Assembly: GCA_039619475.1 (NCBI GenBank)
Contig: CM077115.1
Location: forward strand, 417,764,557 to 417,828,556
Direction: 5' to 3'
DNA: 64,000 nucleotides
Origin: Icerya purchasi
Lineage: Eukaryota > Arthropoda > Insecta > Hemiptera > Monophlebidae
Position numbers and translations under genes: made by a program. Under the pieces are notes generated by a model. That model did no database searches, was not told the DNA's origin, and was given only the letters and a program-made list of their open reading frames with translations. Positions 34,652-47,089 of the stretch are shown piece by piece. The first letter of the stretch is position 1. The number at the start of each line of letters is the position of its first letter.

Positions 34652-37600
34652 AATTCAGAGTTGAGACCACTATTTTAAACAGGTGCACGTCACTCGAAGT
34701 TGGGTTGAATCTTTTTTTTTTCTTTTTTTTTTTTTTTGGGGTTGAATCTTTGGGCGGACTAAATGGACTGTTTCAAACTAAAAAGAAGGGATAAAAATGG
34801 CGAACTGTTGAAAAAGTTCCAGCGGTCAAACTAAAAGGGAAATAATAAAATATAAACAAAAAATAATAATAATTCTTAAAAGCAAGATTTTATAGATTTT
34901 ATTTAAAAAAAATAAAAAATGTGCGCCGAAATGAATAAAATAAACAATCGTTTTCATTGTGGCGGTCAGAATAGGTTAAACTCAACTAAGTTCTACGTAA
35001 TATACATCCTAATAAAGGCAAAATATCGAAATTATCGTAAAATACCACATCGTATATTCATAATAATTTATAATAATTACATTAGATATAAAAGAGCTTG
35101 TAGCGAGATTATATATATAATACAAGAAAAAAAACCATAGATTACCTCTGCCAATTTCTTGCGATGACAAGTTTTTATTGAATAAATGATGCGTTACGAT
35201 ATATATTCTTAGTAATTTTAATATTACACCTTTATTAACTGTACAACCGGGCTGAGTCTTGCATGTTCGGAGCTGTCACAGAATGTCAATTTCATTTTTT
35301 GCAGTAATATATTTTTCTATAAAAAAGCTCGTTTATGCTTATTAAAATTATTTAAAAATTCAGGAAAGCGTAAATTTTTCAACAAGTTTTTAAACATGCA
35401 AGTTGGGAAATATATATATATATATATATAGCAGTATAAGAAGTGAGGCAAAAAGAATTCCAGGGTCGTTTAGAAGAAAGATCAGGTTGGATAGACAGCG
35501 AACGGCCATTAAAAGACACATCGGTTTGACGCAGCAAGATTATTTACTAAGATGATATTTAAAAATATAATAAAAAGGACAAAAATGTATACACGAATGG
35601 AAATATTTTAAAATTGGATATTTTTAGTCTAATGGGAGATAACAGAAACGGAAAGTTGTTATTTACATATTATAAATATTACACGGTAATCTATAAGAGT
35701 CGATGTAATGATGTAACTAAATTGTACAATTGAAAGAGAAAGAAACGATGGAAACTTTAAAAATTTGCGGTCGCTTTTACAAGGATTTTAGTTTGTGTTC
35801 GTCAGTGACACTGCTTGAAGAAAAACAAAATTCCGGAGAAAAGTCATTATATTTATTAGTTGCGTCGCATTTAATTATGTCCAACTTAGTCGAAAGCGGC
35901 AGCTATTAGTGTGATTACAAGTGTTCGCGACATGAAGAGACAACGAATTTTTCATATAATGACGAATCGGATACTTTCATCCGGGGACTGTTTTTATATG
36001 GAAAAAAAAATCGCTTCACGTTTTTACGTTGATATTATTTGGGCGGAAGGCGAACGAGCAAAATGATTTCGATATCAATACTGAAAATGGTCTCTCGGTT
36101 AACACTATAGGGGATTTTTGGCGATTTTAATTCAAAAATATACCCTCCGATAGATATGGGACAAATTAGGTAAACCGATTAGGCGGAACAATTAACGAAA
36201 ATAGAGTCAAATACTTTTTTAGATATTTAATTAGTGTTTTTTTTTTTTTTCGAATGCCGTGAAAGAGAAAATGCAGGAATGCCAGAGAGATAAAAGGGAA
36301 TGCTGTTCGTAAACCGTGCTAAAATATCGAATGTTACGGCAAAACCCTTTGAAAGTGAGCCAATAATAAAGTAGCGGTGTGGCATCTCTTACTAAGAAGC
36401 TTTCGTAAAACAACAGCAACTGCGAATATTCCTCATTGTTTATCGAACGGTGAATATTCCGCTACGGTTTCAAAAATAAGTCAAGTTTAGATCGATTTCT
36501 CTCAAAACGTGATTGCGTTAGAGATTTTTCGTTTTTTCCGCCATGTGGATGAAAACGTATATATATATATACTTAAACGGCATGTATACACTTTCTCCAC
36601 GTGATTGAAACATTATTCCGTAAAGAAAAAAAAAATCTTCTTTGTAGCCAATGTGCGAAATGCAATAGTTTACATTGGGTAATTTTCTCCGCCGTAAGCA
36701 TTATATCGCTACATTATGAAAAAAAGGTTTCGGCATCTGCGCGAGAACTTCATAAATTAACAGCCTAAACGGATATCGAACTGGACAAAATTCATTTTCA
36801 TAACCGAGTTGGAGCGCAAGCCCTAACTAGAGAAAATCCTTGAAGCGATCAGCGACGGGCCGATTGGCTTGGTAAGCTTTGGGTTGCATTTATCACGCCC
36901 TTGTCCGCCCTTAAAGTGTGCACCCACCCAGTCGGCTAAAACACACCTTCTGAATAATTTTCCTTCCTCAACTATTAGGACGCCTGTCTTCGGCTATTTC
37001 GACGAAACTTCCCCTTCGTGCTACCGAAAACCCGCCGGTGGTCGAGTGTTACAGTAACACTTGTTTTCAGTTAATCGCGCGCATTCTACTACCCTGCTAA
37101 GCTAAGTTCCGATTTCCCCTAACATAGTACAACATTAAACTGTCAACGGCAATCGGAATCCGATAAGTGTCCAGTTTTTTAATTGTCACTGGTCCATTTT
37201 TGGTCATTTTCTCGTGGGCTAACTTTTCTGTACACTGTTTCCCCCGTACATTATCAAACTCTAGGCGGCATCGTCAATTTTACAGCTAAAAAAAATGTTT
37301 TCCCACATCGAGCATATTTAAGATGATATCCCACGGGCAAGGAATAACGTACCAGATCCATCATTAGCTAATATGTATTTAAAAAAAAAAGTAGAAAAAT
37401 TTAATTTGTTCAGCATTTTTCAACAGGTGTATATATACTATAATCAGGTATTCTAAGAAAAATTTAAGCAATCAAAGAGGATGTCGGTTATTAAGGGGGG
37501 AAATGATAAGGTGGTTAAATTGGTTATCTCGTTAGAATGCGGTTATGATTCCCCCCAAAAAAAAAAAAAAAAAAAAAAAAAAGCACAGATTATTCCTATT

Positions 37601-38019
37601 ATTTCGGAGGACGTTAGACCGCCGCAGTCATTGAACAACAGAATATGATGGATGCAAAACTTCTTTTTTTTTTTCCCCATCACAACTGACCAACTTTAGT
37701 GGTCATTTAGCGATTAATTTATTGCGATAAAGAATGTTTTGTGGAGGGCTAGTACTCAGTAGTACTACCTCTGAACTTTATAATGGCTGGACAAGGTCCA
37801 ATGGCTTAGAACATTTTTAGAAATATCCATTATATAATCACTTATTTGCTGTGAATTAAACTGTTTTAAATGGTGCGAGTAATAAAAGTCAAAAAAGAAA
37901 AGAAAAAAAAAATTCAAATAAGTTTTCAGAAAAGTAAAGAATACGAACGCTTTTTTATCGAAACACTTTATAGGAACACTTTTTCGGATCTTGTCTCGCG
38001 CGGCCTCATAAAACGTGTC
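34650..38019. other. No recognised gene
   Basis: AT-rich with microsatellites (TA at about 35410-35431, TA at about 36559-36571) and a 26-A run at 37557-37582. A less AT-rich patch at 36850-37080 has an open plus-strand frame (36869-37057) without recognisable domain. Confidence 0.5.
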
Positions 38020-38027
38020 TATATATA

Positions 38028-38701
38028 CAGTGGCGAATCTACGAGAGGATGATAGGGGACACTCCCCCCAGCCAAAGAACTAAAACCTCGATGAAAAAAT
38101 TTGTTATAACAGAGGAACTTTTAATTTATACTGTGAAAGATTTGCATAAATGTTCCCCCTACGGATTTAATTATAACTAACGTTTAATACTGTTATCTAG
38201 TAAAACTATTAATGTTACGTTTTTTATTCTATTTTAAATGTAATTATCATCGATCTTCTTTTGTCTTTCTTATTTATTTTTAATTTTTATTTCGTAATTT
38301 TAATTAAAAATAGAGTTCAATGAGAAATATATATGTATTTAAACTTGCTCACGAACAAAGAGAATTCGGATCAGATTACTAACAAAAATAAAAAAGAAAT
38401 AAAGTCTAATAAAAATCCTATCTTTCTATTCTTTCTCGTAATTTACTGTTAAAAATTCTAAACTACCATTTTAGCGACAGATTTATAATTTTATTTTTCA
38501 CCCTTAAAAATAAAACAAAAGTTAAATTAAAAATCGTAATAATCATATATTTTTAAAACATTTGTAAATTTTTAAAAAGGTGGTCGCTATTTAATTTTCT
38601 TTATGAAACACAAGGAGTATTTCTCAAATTTACTGCCTACCGTATAAGATATTACGTAATTATATAATTTCCCTCCCCAAAATGTCTCCCTAGGTCCGCC
38701 C

Positions 38702-38704
<3 letters not shown>
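38028..38704. mobile_element. Probable non-autonomous hAT-like element in a TA tract
   Basis: The left end CAGTGGCGAATCTACGAGAG pairs with the complement of the right end TAGGGGCGGACCTAGGGAG at about two-thirds of positions, with C/G-rich subterminal blocks (CCCCCC near 38063, CCCTCCCC near 38672). This TIR style (CAGTGGCGGATCTAG) is common in hAT MITEs. The flanks are TA dinucleotides on both sides (38020-38027 and 38705 onward), so an 8-bp TSD of TATATATA is possible but cannot be told apart from microsatellite. No transposase. Confidence 0.55.
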
Positions 38705-38740
<36 letters not shown>

Positions 38741-38744
<4 letters not shown>

Positions 38745-39000
38745 TACAACGTAATTTTTAGGCTACCCCCATTAGAAAAAATGTCCCAATTTTATGTAAC
38801 GAAAAATGTCGCAATTTTATGAAACGTTTGTTATATTTTATAGGACTTCTGTGATTATGTTATTATATTCAGATGGACCGATTTAGAGTTACGTTGTAAA
38901 TTTTGATAATTTTATACAAAGTATAGAAGAGAAAAAGATAGAAATGAAAGGCAGAAGGGTCAAGGGGCACAGCCCCTTGCGAGGCCGAAATGGCCGAGTT
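38741..39000 (+). repeat. TA-bounded dispersed repeat, copy 2
   Basis: Starts TAATTACAACGTAATTTTTA and ends GGCCGAAATGGCCGAGTT, with a TA tract of about 36 bp in front. It contains the best-preserved hairpin, CAAGGGGCACAGCCCCTTG. Copy 3 follows after only eight bases of TA, so copies 2 and 3 are in tandem. Confidence 0.85.
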
Positions 39001-39008
39001 ATATATAT

Positions 39009-39720
39009 TAATTACAACGTAATTTTTAGGCTACCCCCCATTAGAAAAAATGTCCCAACTTTGTGTAATGAAATATGTAACGAAAAATGTAACGAAAAAA
39101 TGTCTTAATTTTATATAATGAAAGCTAAATGTTAGGATAGGATTTTTGTGGTTATGTTATTTTTTTTGTGTTGATGCCAGTACGAATTACGTTGTAAATT
39201 TTGATCATTTTTTTTTTTTTTTTTTTTTTTTTTTATCAATCAATCAATCAATCAATTTTTATTTTATTTATGGTATACAAACAATAAAGCATTCTGTAAA
39301 ATATATAAATATGAAGAAAAGATTTTTTCTGCTACTTGCAGAATTTTAAAGCTTAGTCTAGTGTTACAAATGGTATCATGAGTAACCACGAATGCGCCCA
39401 ATTTGCGCGAGGTGGTGGTTATTAATACGTATTTACATTTGTATAATTTTATTTAAGTTAAAAAATGTTTTATATTATTTTGTGAGTTGATTGTTAGATA
39501 GTAATTAATATTCAATTTCACCTTTAACATATTAGGGGTTAACAATTCAACATGAGGTATGATATACATAAATAATAATTGATAATGCAAGGTTAGGGAT
39601 AACCTTAATAGTTAATACAAAGTATAGAAGAGAAAGAGACAAATAAAAACAAGGGGGGTCAAGGGACACATCCCCTTGCGAGGCCAAAATGGCCGAGTTA
39701 TATATATATATATATATATT
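39009..39720 (+). repeat. TA-bounded dispersed repeat, copy 3, split by an insertion
   Basis: The 5' part (39009 to about 39212) runs from TAATTACAACGTAATTTTTA to TTGTAAATTTTGATCATTTT. The 3' part resumes at about 39612 with AATACAAAGTATAGAAGAG and ends GGCCAAAATGGCCGAGTT before a TA tract (39699-39720). About 400 bp of LINE-tail sequence sits between the two parts. Confidence 0.8.
39213..39611 (-). mobile_element. Short LINE 3'-end insertion with (TGAT)n tail
   Basis: On the minus strand the segment ends AAAATAAAAATTGATTGATT, five TGAT units, then an A run (plus-strand T run 39208-39234). TGAT-repeat ends are also seen on the RTE-like LINE at 46688-49824, but the bodies do not match obviously. 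No coding sequence is recognisable. It interrupts dispersed-repeat copy 3, so it is younger than that copy. Confidence 0.55.
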
Positions 39721-39887
39721 AGCTACAAGAGTGTAGATTTTTTCCGATCGAGAAACTCCGGAAAGAGGCTTTAAACTTCACAATGAGCAGTAAACTTCCT
39801 GGTGCAAGCTAATAACTACTGCCCTAAAAATTATACAACCTTTTCTGAATTTTATTACTGATACACCGTTTTTCGCTACACACTTTT

Positions 39888-40330
39888 TTTTTTTTACCGC
39901 CCCATGTTCGGCATCTTTGGCTAGGGGCGCGGAAAGTTTAAAGTTTGGCGTTATACTTTTTTAATTAGTTCAGACTCTTTAAAAAAGGATAGAAGGGATA
40001 TAATAGTTATAGAACCGTCTTGTAGTTGGGATTTAAGGTTAGTAGTTTGTGCTTGAGCCGCAGGCTTTGGAGTAATGGTCATTAGGCGAGAAAATGAATA
40101 ACAGGGAGAGGAACATTGCGTGAGGAGCATAGCGGAGTGGAGAGTCCAGACAAAATGTGACCGTGTGAGAATATCTTGCGTGCCCGATGTGAAGCCGACA
40201 CAGAGCGGTCTGGTCCTTACGAGGCGAAGGAAAGTGATTCCATGGACAGACACATACAAGTTGCGCTCCTAGTTTAGCTAATGTACTCATTGCGAGAGGT
40301 TAAAAAAAAAAGTAATGTTCTCTATTAAAT
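39888..40330 (-). pseudogene. LINE ORF2 C-terminal tail with 3' UTR
   Basis: On the minus strand, 40230-40150 reads WNHFPSPRKDQTALCRLHIG then HARYSHT, matching the LCRLRIGHTRLTH block that follows RNase H in many I/Jockey-like LINEs. A shift leads to another frame ending DGSITIISLLSFFKESELIK at about 39955, the usual last residues of such ORFs (compare LSNLISFLHHSKLYYAI in the copy at 12007-12565). After the stop a GC-richer 3' UTR with GGGGCGG precedes an A run (plus-strand T run 39886-39895). It is related to, but clearly a different subfamily from, the copy at 12007-12565. Confidence 0.75.
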
Positions 40331-42885
40331 TTTACAGAGAATGCAAGGGAATCTTCAATATTTGCTACCCGGAATGTTATTTTATACTCAAATTTGAAAT
40401 ATTTACTCGACTACTGTAGTTTGTAATAAATTAATGTTAATAAAATGTTCGCTACGGAGAGGTTGAAAGGTATGAGTGAAGAAATGTTCTGTTAAACGTG
40501 TAATTATGAGAGATCGTCGTGTGAACAACTCGGCCCTTTCAAAATGATGGCTGTGTGTACTGCTTAGTTGAGGGAAACTTTTTATTAAATCACGACAGAT
40601 AGGTTATGAAAAGATCAATAATTTTCAGCCAAACGTGAAACGTGAAGATCATTTTTTGTTGGACGGTGACAAACATGTTTCTCCCGAAAGAGAGAATGGA
40701 ATCTCTTTACATAAGTATAATTCCAGATAAAGCAAAAAAATTTTTATGAATTTCCAAGTACAGATTTAAATGGGGATTAATACACACCGGTGAAGTCATG
40801 AGCAGCCAGTGTATATATGTATATGAAAAAATATAAATATTAATGCAAAATGAGCAGTAATATGATTGAATTATCCAAGCAGAGATTATATATTACTGTG
40901 TTCCTATTAACTTCATCTGTATTAAGATAATTCGATTATATTATTCGATCCGCATTAATATTTTTATAAATGAATTATGCTTCTTTTGCTCACAAAAACT
41001 CCCCACGCCGAACGCTTCCTCGGCATCTTCTCGATTATTGTTTATTTAGTAGTAGGGAAAACTTATATTTGGAATAATGTCATTATTATAGGCGTAGCCA
41101 TTTACAAAAACACATTTCAAATATAACAAGAAATAAATTGAAATTAAGCATTCGAGAGCATATCTAATACCGAAAAAACAATTTCTTTATAAATAATTTG
41201 TCTTCTGATATTCAAATAATCCATAAATTTATCTTTGTCGTGCTAAATTTTCTCGAAAGACTTGAAATATTTCATTTAATATTTATGCGTTTATAATTGT
41301 TTTATTCTATTAAATATTGAAAACCGGATGATTAGATATTTAATTATAACATATCATTTAGGAATAAGGGATTTTCGCCGGTATTTTTATTTCATATTTG
41401 TCAACGAATCCTCAAGTTCAGTGAAACTTTTTGATGACGAAGATTTAACAGTCGCATCTAAACTTTAGTCTACCCGTCCTTTTAGTCGACCTGATCGCTA
41501 GCGGTGCAAACAATTCCGTTATCTGTTCTCCTCTTTGCAAACTGTGGCGAATTAAAATTCCGTCATCATTTTCTCGCTGCCACGAACAGAAACACTTGTT
41601 TTCACCGATCCGGGCTTGCTGTGCAAGTCTGTCTTTCTTTCCCATCCGTTAACTTCTTCAATTAACCGGACTTGTAATTGTGTACCGTAAGTAGGTTCTC
41701 TTTAAATATTCCGCATTAAAAATGGAAATAAATATCGAAAGGGCGCGAGACGAAACTTCACAGCGAAACGACCGGATACGAAATAAAATCAAAAAACAAC
41801 CTTAAATACAAACCGAGCAACGGTGCTACTATAAATAAATGTCATGGGGGCCGCAACGTAAAAAGCGGTAGCTGCGACAACAGCAATAAAAGTCTTTGTC
41901 AGTTTCATCTTCACAGGTAGAAAGGAATCGTAAAAAGGACTCATTCGACACACATCGATGAATCAACTAGCTTTCGAATACCTCTCTTTCGTCCTAATCT
42001 GTTATTGTTTTTTACATTAAGCACGCAGTATTTTTATTTATAGAAGGCGTAGTTCAACTCCTCTTAATATACGCAGTACATTACGTACGTACGCGTTAAT
42101 GATTTACTAGCTGAAGGGTAAAACATTTTCTGCCGATTAGATGCAGCATATTTTTATGTAAAATTTTATTGTAATCGAAATTGCAACGGAAGTGAAATGA
42201 AGCATAATTTCTAGAGGCAAATGGTAAATAAAAAATGACGTAGTCAGTTAAAACCGACTTATCCCTGTAAGAATTATATATGACTATCTGTAGGTTCACC
42301 GAAGCATGTTATATCGAAAGATCATGTATAATCTCTTATGTCCTTTTATACGTTATGTAAAATATTTTCATACATTTCTTTCTTTTTTTCTTTTTTTTTT
42401 TTGCCCGGCAATAAAAGCCATTTGGTCACTATCAAGTCGATTTAGGAATGATGCAGGTTAGTCAAAATGAAATATTAAATGATGCAGTCAAACACGGCGG
42501 AAAGTGTATAAATTAACCCACGAATGCCCGTCTAAAATCATTGTGAAAAGCAAACTGTCTATACCGAGTCTAATATATGTTGTACTCTTGTATTGATTGA
42601 ACAGCAAATATTACAAAACGAAACAGAAAAAAAAAAAAATCATTTTCGCATAAATTAAATAATTATGTTATTTTTTAAAATAAAACTAACAACTAACTTT
42701 TTAGTCTTCTCGCCACAGTCACTCCATCTATGATAAAAGCAATACCTACTACCAAGCTATTATTTAACCTCAACTTAGGAAACCATCTGTGAAAATTTCG
42801 ATACAATTTGGAAATGTTTCATCGATTGATTTAATGAAATAATTGTTCACCATGCTAGTTTGTATGCGGCGAATAGCGTTGCATT
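40331..42885. other. No recognised gene; possible SINE-tail scrap at 42398-42450
   Basis: The minus-strand frame 41645-41445 (66 codons, MGKKDRLAQQ start) has no recognisable domain. At 42398-42450 the complement reads GTGACCAAATGG...GCCGGGC followed by an A run, resembling the 3' part of the SINE at 22603-22820. Confidence 0.45.
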
Positions 42886-42889
42886 TTTT

Positions 42890-45500
42890 TCTTTTTTTTT
42901 AAATGGGCTCGGTGTTAACACTGACCCAACTACATGGACTTAGATCACCTACTCAGATTCTGAGGCGATCGGAGATAGAAAGTATAAAGAAAAGAAGGAG
43001 AACGGCTGGAGATGGGAAGGAAAGGATAAAGGAAGCATTATTTTTAATTGTAGGAGATTTTTTTTTTTTTTTACACGGTTTAGGAAACATTGCAGAGAAA
43101 AATGCTGTTTCTAATGCTGGGCTGTACTTGTAATACAGTATAATTCTGCATGCTAACAAGGGTAATTTGGATAGTAATGTTCTCCGCTGTATATATTTTG
43201 TATACTATCTAGTTTCCTGAGACTGGACTTTAGCCGAACCATAAAACTCGGAGCCATAATCCAGTCTAGAACAAATTATAGTCGTGTACAATAATTGCAT
43301 AACTACCGGATCCCCCAAAAACTCAAGTTACATGTCCCTCAACGTCTTTATTGGGTTAACTATATTCATAATTTGAACCCATGTGGGGTCTGTATCTGAG
43401 TCTTACACGTGAAACGGCAGTTCAGATGTAATCCCAAGTATCTCACTTTTAATAACATCGGAATAGCTACATTGTTAACTTTAACACACAATTTCCTTCT
43501 ATACTATATGGTCTTTAAGTGAAAATAATAGATACGGATTTATTGGGTGAGATATTCAGCCCGATGTTCTCGAAAATTTTATTGCACATCTGAAAATTTA
43601 ATGTTTCCGCTGTAAACTACGAAATTATATGCGCGATCTACCTGGTAACTGTATATTAAACAAATCATCGATATAAATGTTAATATAGGACTCAGGACGG
43701 ATGAGCCAACCCTCTAAAGGCGGTCCTAGTTATTAATTCTCTGGTAACTGAATTTTTAACCTACAAAATTCTGTCGGTATATAATTTACAAATATACTTT
43801 TCCCAACGAAATCGAGATTCCGATGGTAACCAATTTACTACACAATATACATAGCGATTGCTACGTTATCGAAAGCCCTCTTGATATCCAAAAAGGTGGC
43901 CGTAAAGAACTGCTTATTTAAAAAGGAATCATAGACGCCAGTTACTAAGCACGCAATACAGTGAGGGTACTACTGACCTAAAACCAAATACAGAGTTTGA
44001 AAAGATCTTTTCAGTCCACCAACTCCTCAGCCTATTCCTAACCACCGTTTTAAAAGCCTTTCTAAGACACGAGATGAAAGAAATAGGTCTATAAGATGCT
44101 GCGCTACATGGAGGCTTTCCCGATTTTAACACCGGTAAAATCCTGCATTGATTCCAGTCACACGGTGTAACCGTTTTCATAAACATCTCGTTAAAAATGT
44201 TCGCTAAGGTTTCTTTTGCAATATTGCCTAAATTATTTAAGACCTCGTATGCGTATTACCATCGAAACCTGCGGAAGAATACTTTCTCTTGTCTTTTAAA
44301 GGGGTAAGAACACTTCATCTACCAATATGGGATTAGTTAGAAAATGAGTTTGTTGACCGTTGTTTTAGCCTAGTTCCCCTGTTTCCGCTACTGAAGGCAC
44401 ATACGTAGGAGCGACTGAATTTGTAAATTCATCGAACCAACCGTGTCGTCTTTAACAGAAAATGTATTATTATTTTTATTTTTAAAACGCTTAGCTAAAT
44501 TCCAAATTTCTTTAAGAGATGTATTACAATTGGGAGTCGCAGACAAAACTCTCTCCAACAAAACCCTTTTCGTTCCTTTAAGCAGTCTACGCGTTTCGGT
44601 AGCCTACTTATTTTTATATTTTAGGTACAACACCATAGTGTCATTTGATCAGAAGAGCCTTAACACATTCATTCGTTCCTTAACTTTATTCCGACATTCT
44701 CTGCATTCCACCACGGAGCCGGAAATTTTTTACCTCAATGGAGGGAGCGAATTGGGAACGTCTGGTCTAAAAAGCTGAAGTTAAATAGTTCAAAAATACC
44801 TTGCAGTTTTCTAACGGGCAAGTCGTCATGTATCGATTAATTACCGCTTGGTGCTCCATCAAGAGCTTAGACCAATCACCCTTATTAAATCCTCAACATT
44901 TCTTGAACAGTGTTAGATGATATATTCGAGCCCGTATCAACAAGCCTAATATCAATTAAAATGTATAGATGATCACTACCCAGAGAGTCTGGATATAGCG
45001 TCCAAAGTCGGAATAAATTTCGAGAGAAACCATCGCGTTTATGTGACGGGGATTCAATTCTGGTCGAGAGGGAACCATCATTCAGAAGACACACATATTC
45101 GAATTGAAGAGAATATGTACCACTGTAATTCCTTACCTGTCATTATACTACAGTCCCAGCTGACATTTAGAGGGCATTAAAGAAATCCTCACCTAAAATT
45201 ATGGGTAGGTGTTCTAGTCTCTCTAAAGCGTTCCCAAATGCCTCCGAGTCCATAACGTGCTCTGGTGGAGAAAATAATAAGAGAATTTATCGAAGTTTAT
45301 GCGAATACAAACTGCGATAGATCTGGTTTTCGTTATTGTAAGTAACCAAAATCCGATTGCACCAGCGTATGTCTGATTCCACTTTTAATGAAAATGGCAA
45401 CTATACCCGTCCTCCCTACCATCCCGGTAATAGCAGTAATTACCCGAACCAAACTGTTTCCGAGTAGATAACCAAGTTTCTCCCGATGAAATAATATCAA
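42890..45500 (-). pseudogene. LINE ORF2 (endonuclease plus RT), I/Jockey-like, multiply broken
   Basis: Minus strand, from high to low coordinates. Endonuclease: GETWLL near 45485, GRTGIVAIFIKSG near 45400, EHLPIILGEDFFNAL near 45200 (family form ILGGDFNAH) and LNDGSLSTRIESPSHKRD with YPDSLGSDHLYILI at 45085-44970 (the GSDH block). RT: ILPVLKSGKPPCSAASYRPI and SFISCLRKAFKTVVRNRLRS (44150-44040), then SVFGFRS. Thumb: LLYTTIICSRLDYGSEFYGS at about 43290-43230, followed across a shift by YSPALETAFFSA (43135-43090) and SDRLRI near 42955. The palm YADD region (about 43700-43900) is not readable. RNase H was not found. Numerous shifts and stops. Confidence 0.82.
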
Positions 45501-45557
45501 GATATTATTAGCTACAATGGAAAGTATATATTATTAGCTACAATGGAAAGTGTATAC
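45501..45557. repeat. Short tandem duplication (about 29-bp unit, two copies)
   Basis: The segment 'tattattagctacaatgg...' occurs twice back to back around 45501-45557 with one or two differences. Confidence 0.8.
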
Positions 45558-46678
45558 TGCGCGCACATTCCACTGAAGTACTTTCAGCATACAAACAGAA
45601 GTATCGTTAAATTGGATCAGAAAACCAAATAAACTGATAAATAAATTATAATCCGATGATAAATACTGAAGCACGATACTAAAACATATTAAATACTGAT
45701 TAGACATCACTTTCCGATATAGTTAAATTATTAATTTATTTTCTTAATATTTTTGTTACTAGAAATGTTCGGAAAACGGATGGAAAGCTCTTTTGTTTTT
45801 GTAAAATTTCGCAACTTCTCAACTTGAAAGTTTTGCTGGTTAATAATGCATTTTGAAAATTATATTTTCCTTTTTTAATTTTAATTTTTAATATGATACA
45901 CCGTCTGCAGTCGTGGGAACATCAAGGGGAAATCGGTCGAATAACAGGTACTAAAAGAAATATCAATTCATTTTATCAATATTGCACGGGAAATAGGTAT
46001 AAATATTGATTAAAAATAGCACCATGGGACATGTTTCGGAGCGAAAGGATTATTCAGGCGAAAATCGATTTCGTTAAAAAAGAGCGAAATTTATTCTTAA
46101 TAGGACGAAAAAGAATCGTAATAAAAGTGCAGCGAATATACATATATGTATAAAAGAAATAAATAATACAAACCGAGTGCGAAGAATTACATTTGGAAAT
46201 TACAGCGTCTAGATAAAAAGACAATACTTTTTTTAACGCGTCAGCTAATGGACACTAACCCAGTGCAGGCGAAATTTTTAGAAGTATCAATGTGCGGCAC
46301 GGGATACCCGAACGAAACGCAATTAACTAATCAAGTACGCCGTAAGTGGCTGACTGAGACGAACGATATTATCACTATGATCTTTTCGTATCCTCACGGC
46401 GCCATGATTGAAATATTAAAGTTGAATCATCATTTTCGTAGAAATTTAAATTTTGCAATTCGAAAAGGAAAGGAAAATACAAAAATAACAGTATATTGCT
46501 TTTCGTTAGCGTAATTACTTAATAATTCGAAAAATGAGATCATTTTCCATTCTACTTTTTTAGAAGCTAATCATTTTTTTTATTAATTATTCATTTTAAA
46601 TTTTAAATACGTGACGTAATGCGCGGGAAAAAAAAATTTTAAAAAATCAGGTAAATTAAATTTCTATTCGAAATATAT
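45558..46678. other. No recognised gene
   Basis: An 88-codon plus-strand frame at 46248-46514 shows no recognisable motif. The rest is AT-rich. Confidence 0.45.
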
Positions 46679-47089
46679 TAATAATTAGCCCAATGTGGAG
46701 GCGGTTCAGAATAACCCCTACAGTATCTCTTGCCTGTCGTAAGAGGCCACTTAAAGGAGAGCGAGTGTCCATCAACAGCAGGGCGGACATTATCCAGTAC
46801 AAGCATACAAATAGTGCAGAAGTGGCTGTATGGAAAATATTCAGGCGTGAAGAACATATTTCTGAAATGGCTGAATATCTGCGATGCAGAAAGAAAGGAG
46901 GAACCTATTGTATTAATTTTATCTTCAATTCTCCATTTGTACCTAACTATGAATACAGAAAATAATACCGTGGCCCTGAGTCTCCGGCGTTCCGTAAATG
47001 GAACAGAGGCGCGAAGAATCTTCGGGGATGTGGATCGCGGTTGGAACATAGGAGAACGGCTATATTTGAGAAAATAAATTTCGTAACAC

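Noticed and set aside
41445..41645. 66-codon minus-strand frame (MGKKDRLAQQ start)
   Set aside because: No family recognised and no supporting signals; most likely chance.
46248..46514. 88-codon plus-strand frame
   Set aside because: No motif; lies in AT-rich sequence just upstream of the RTE-like LINE without relation to it.
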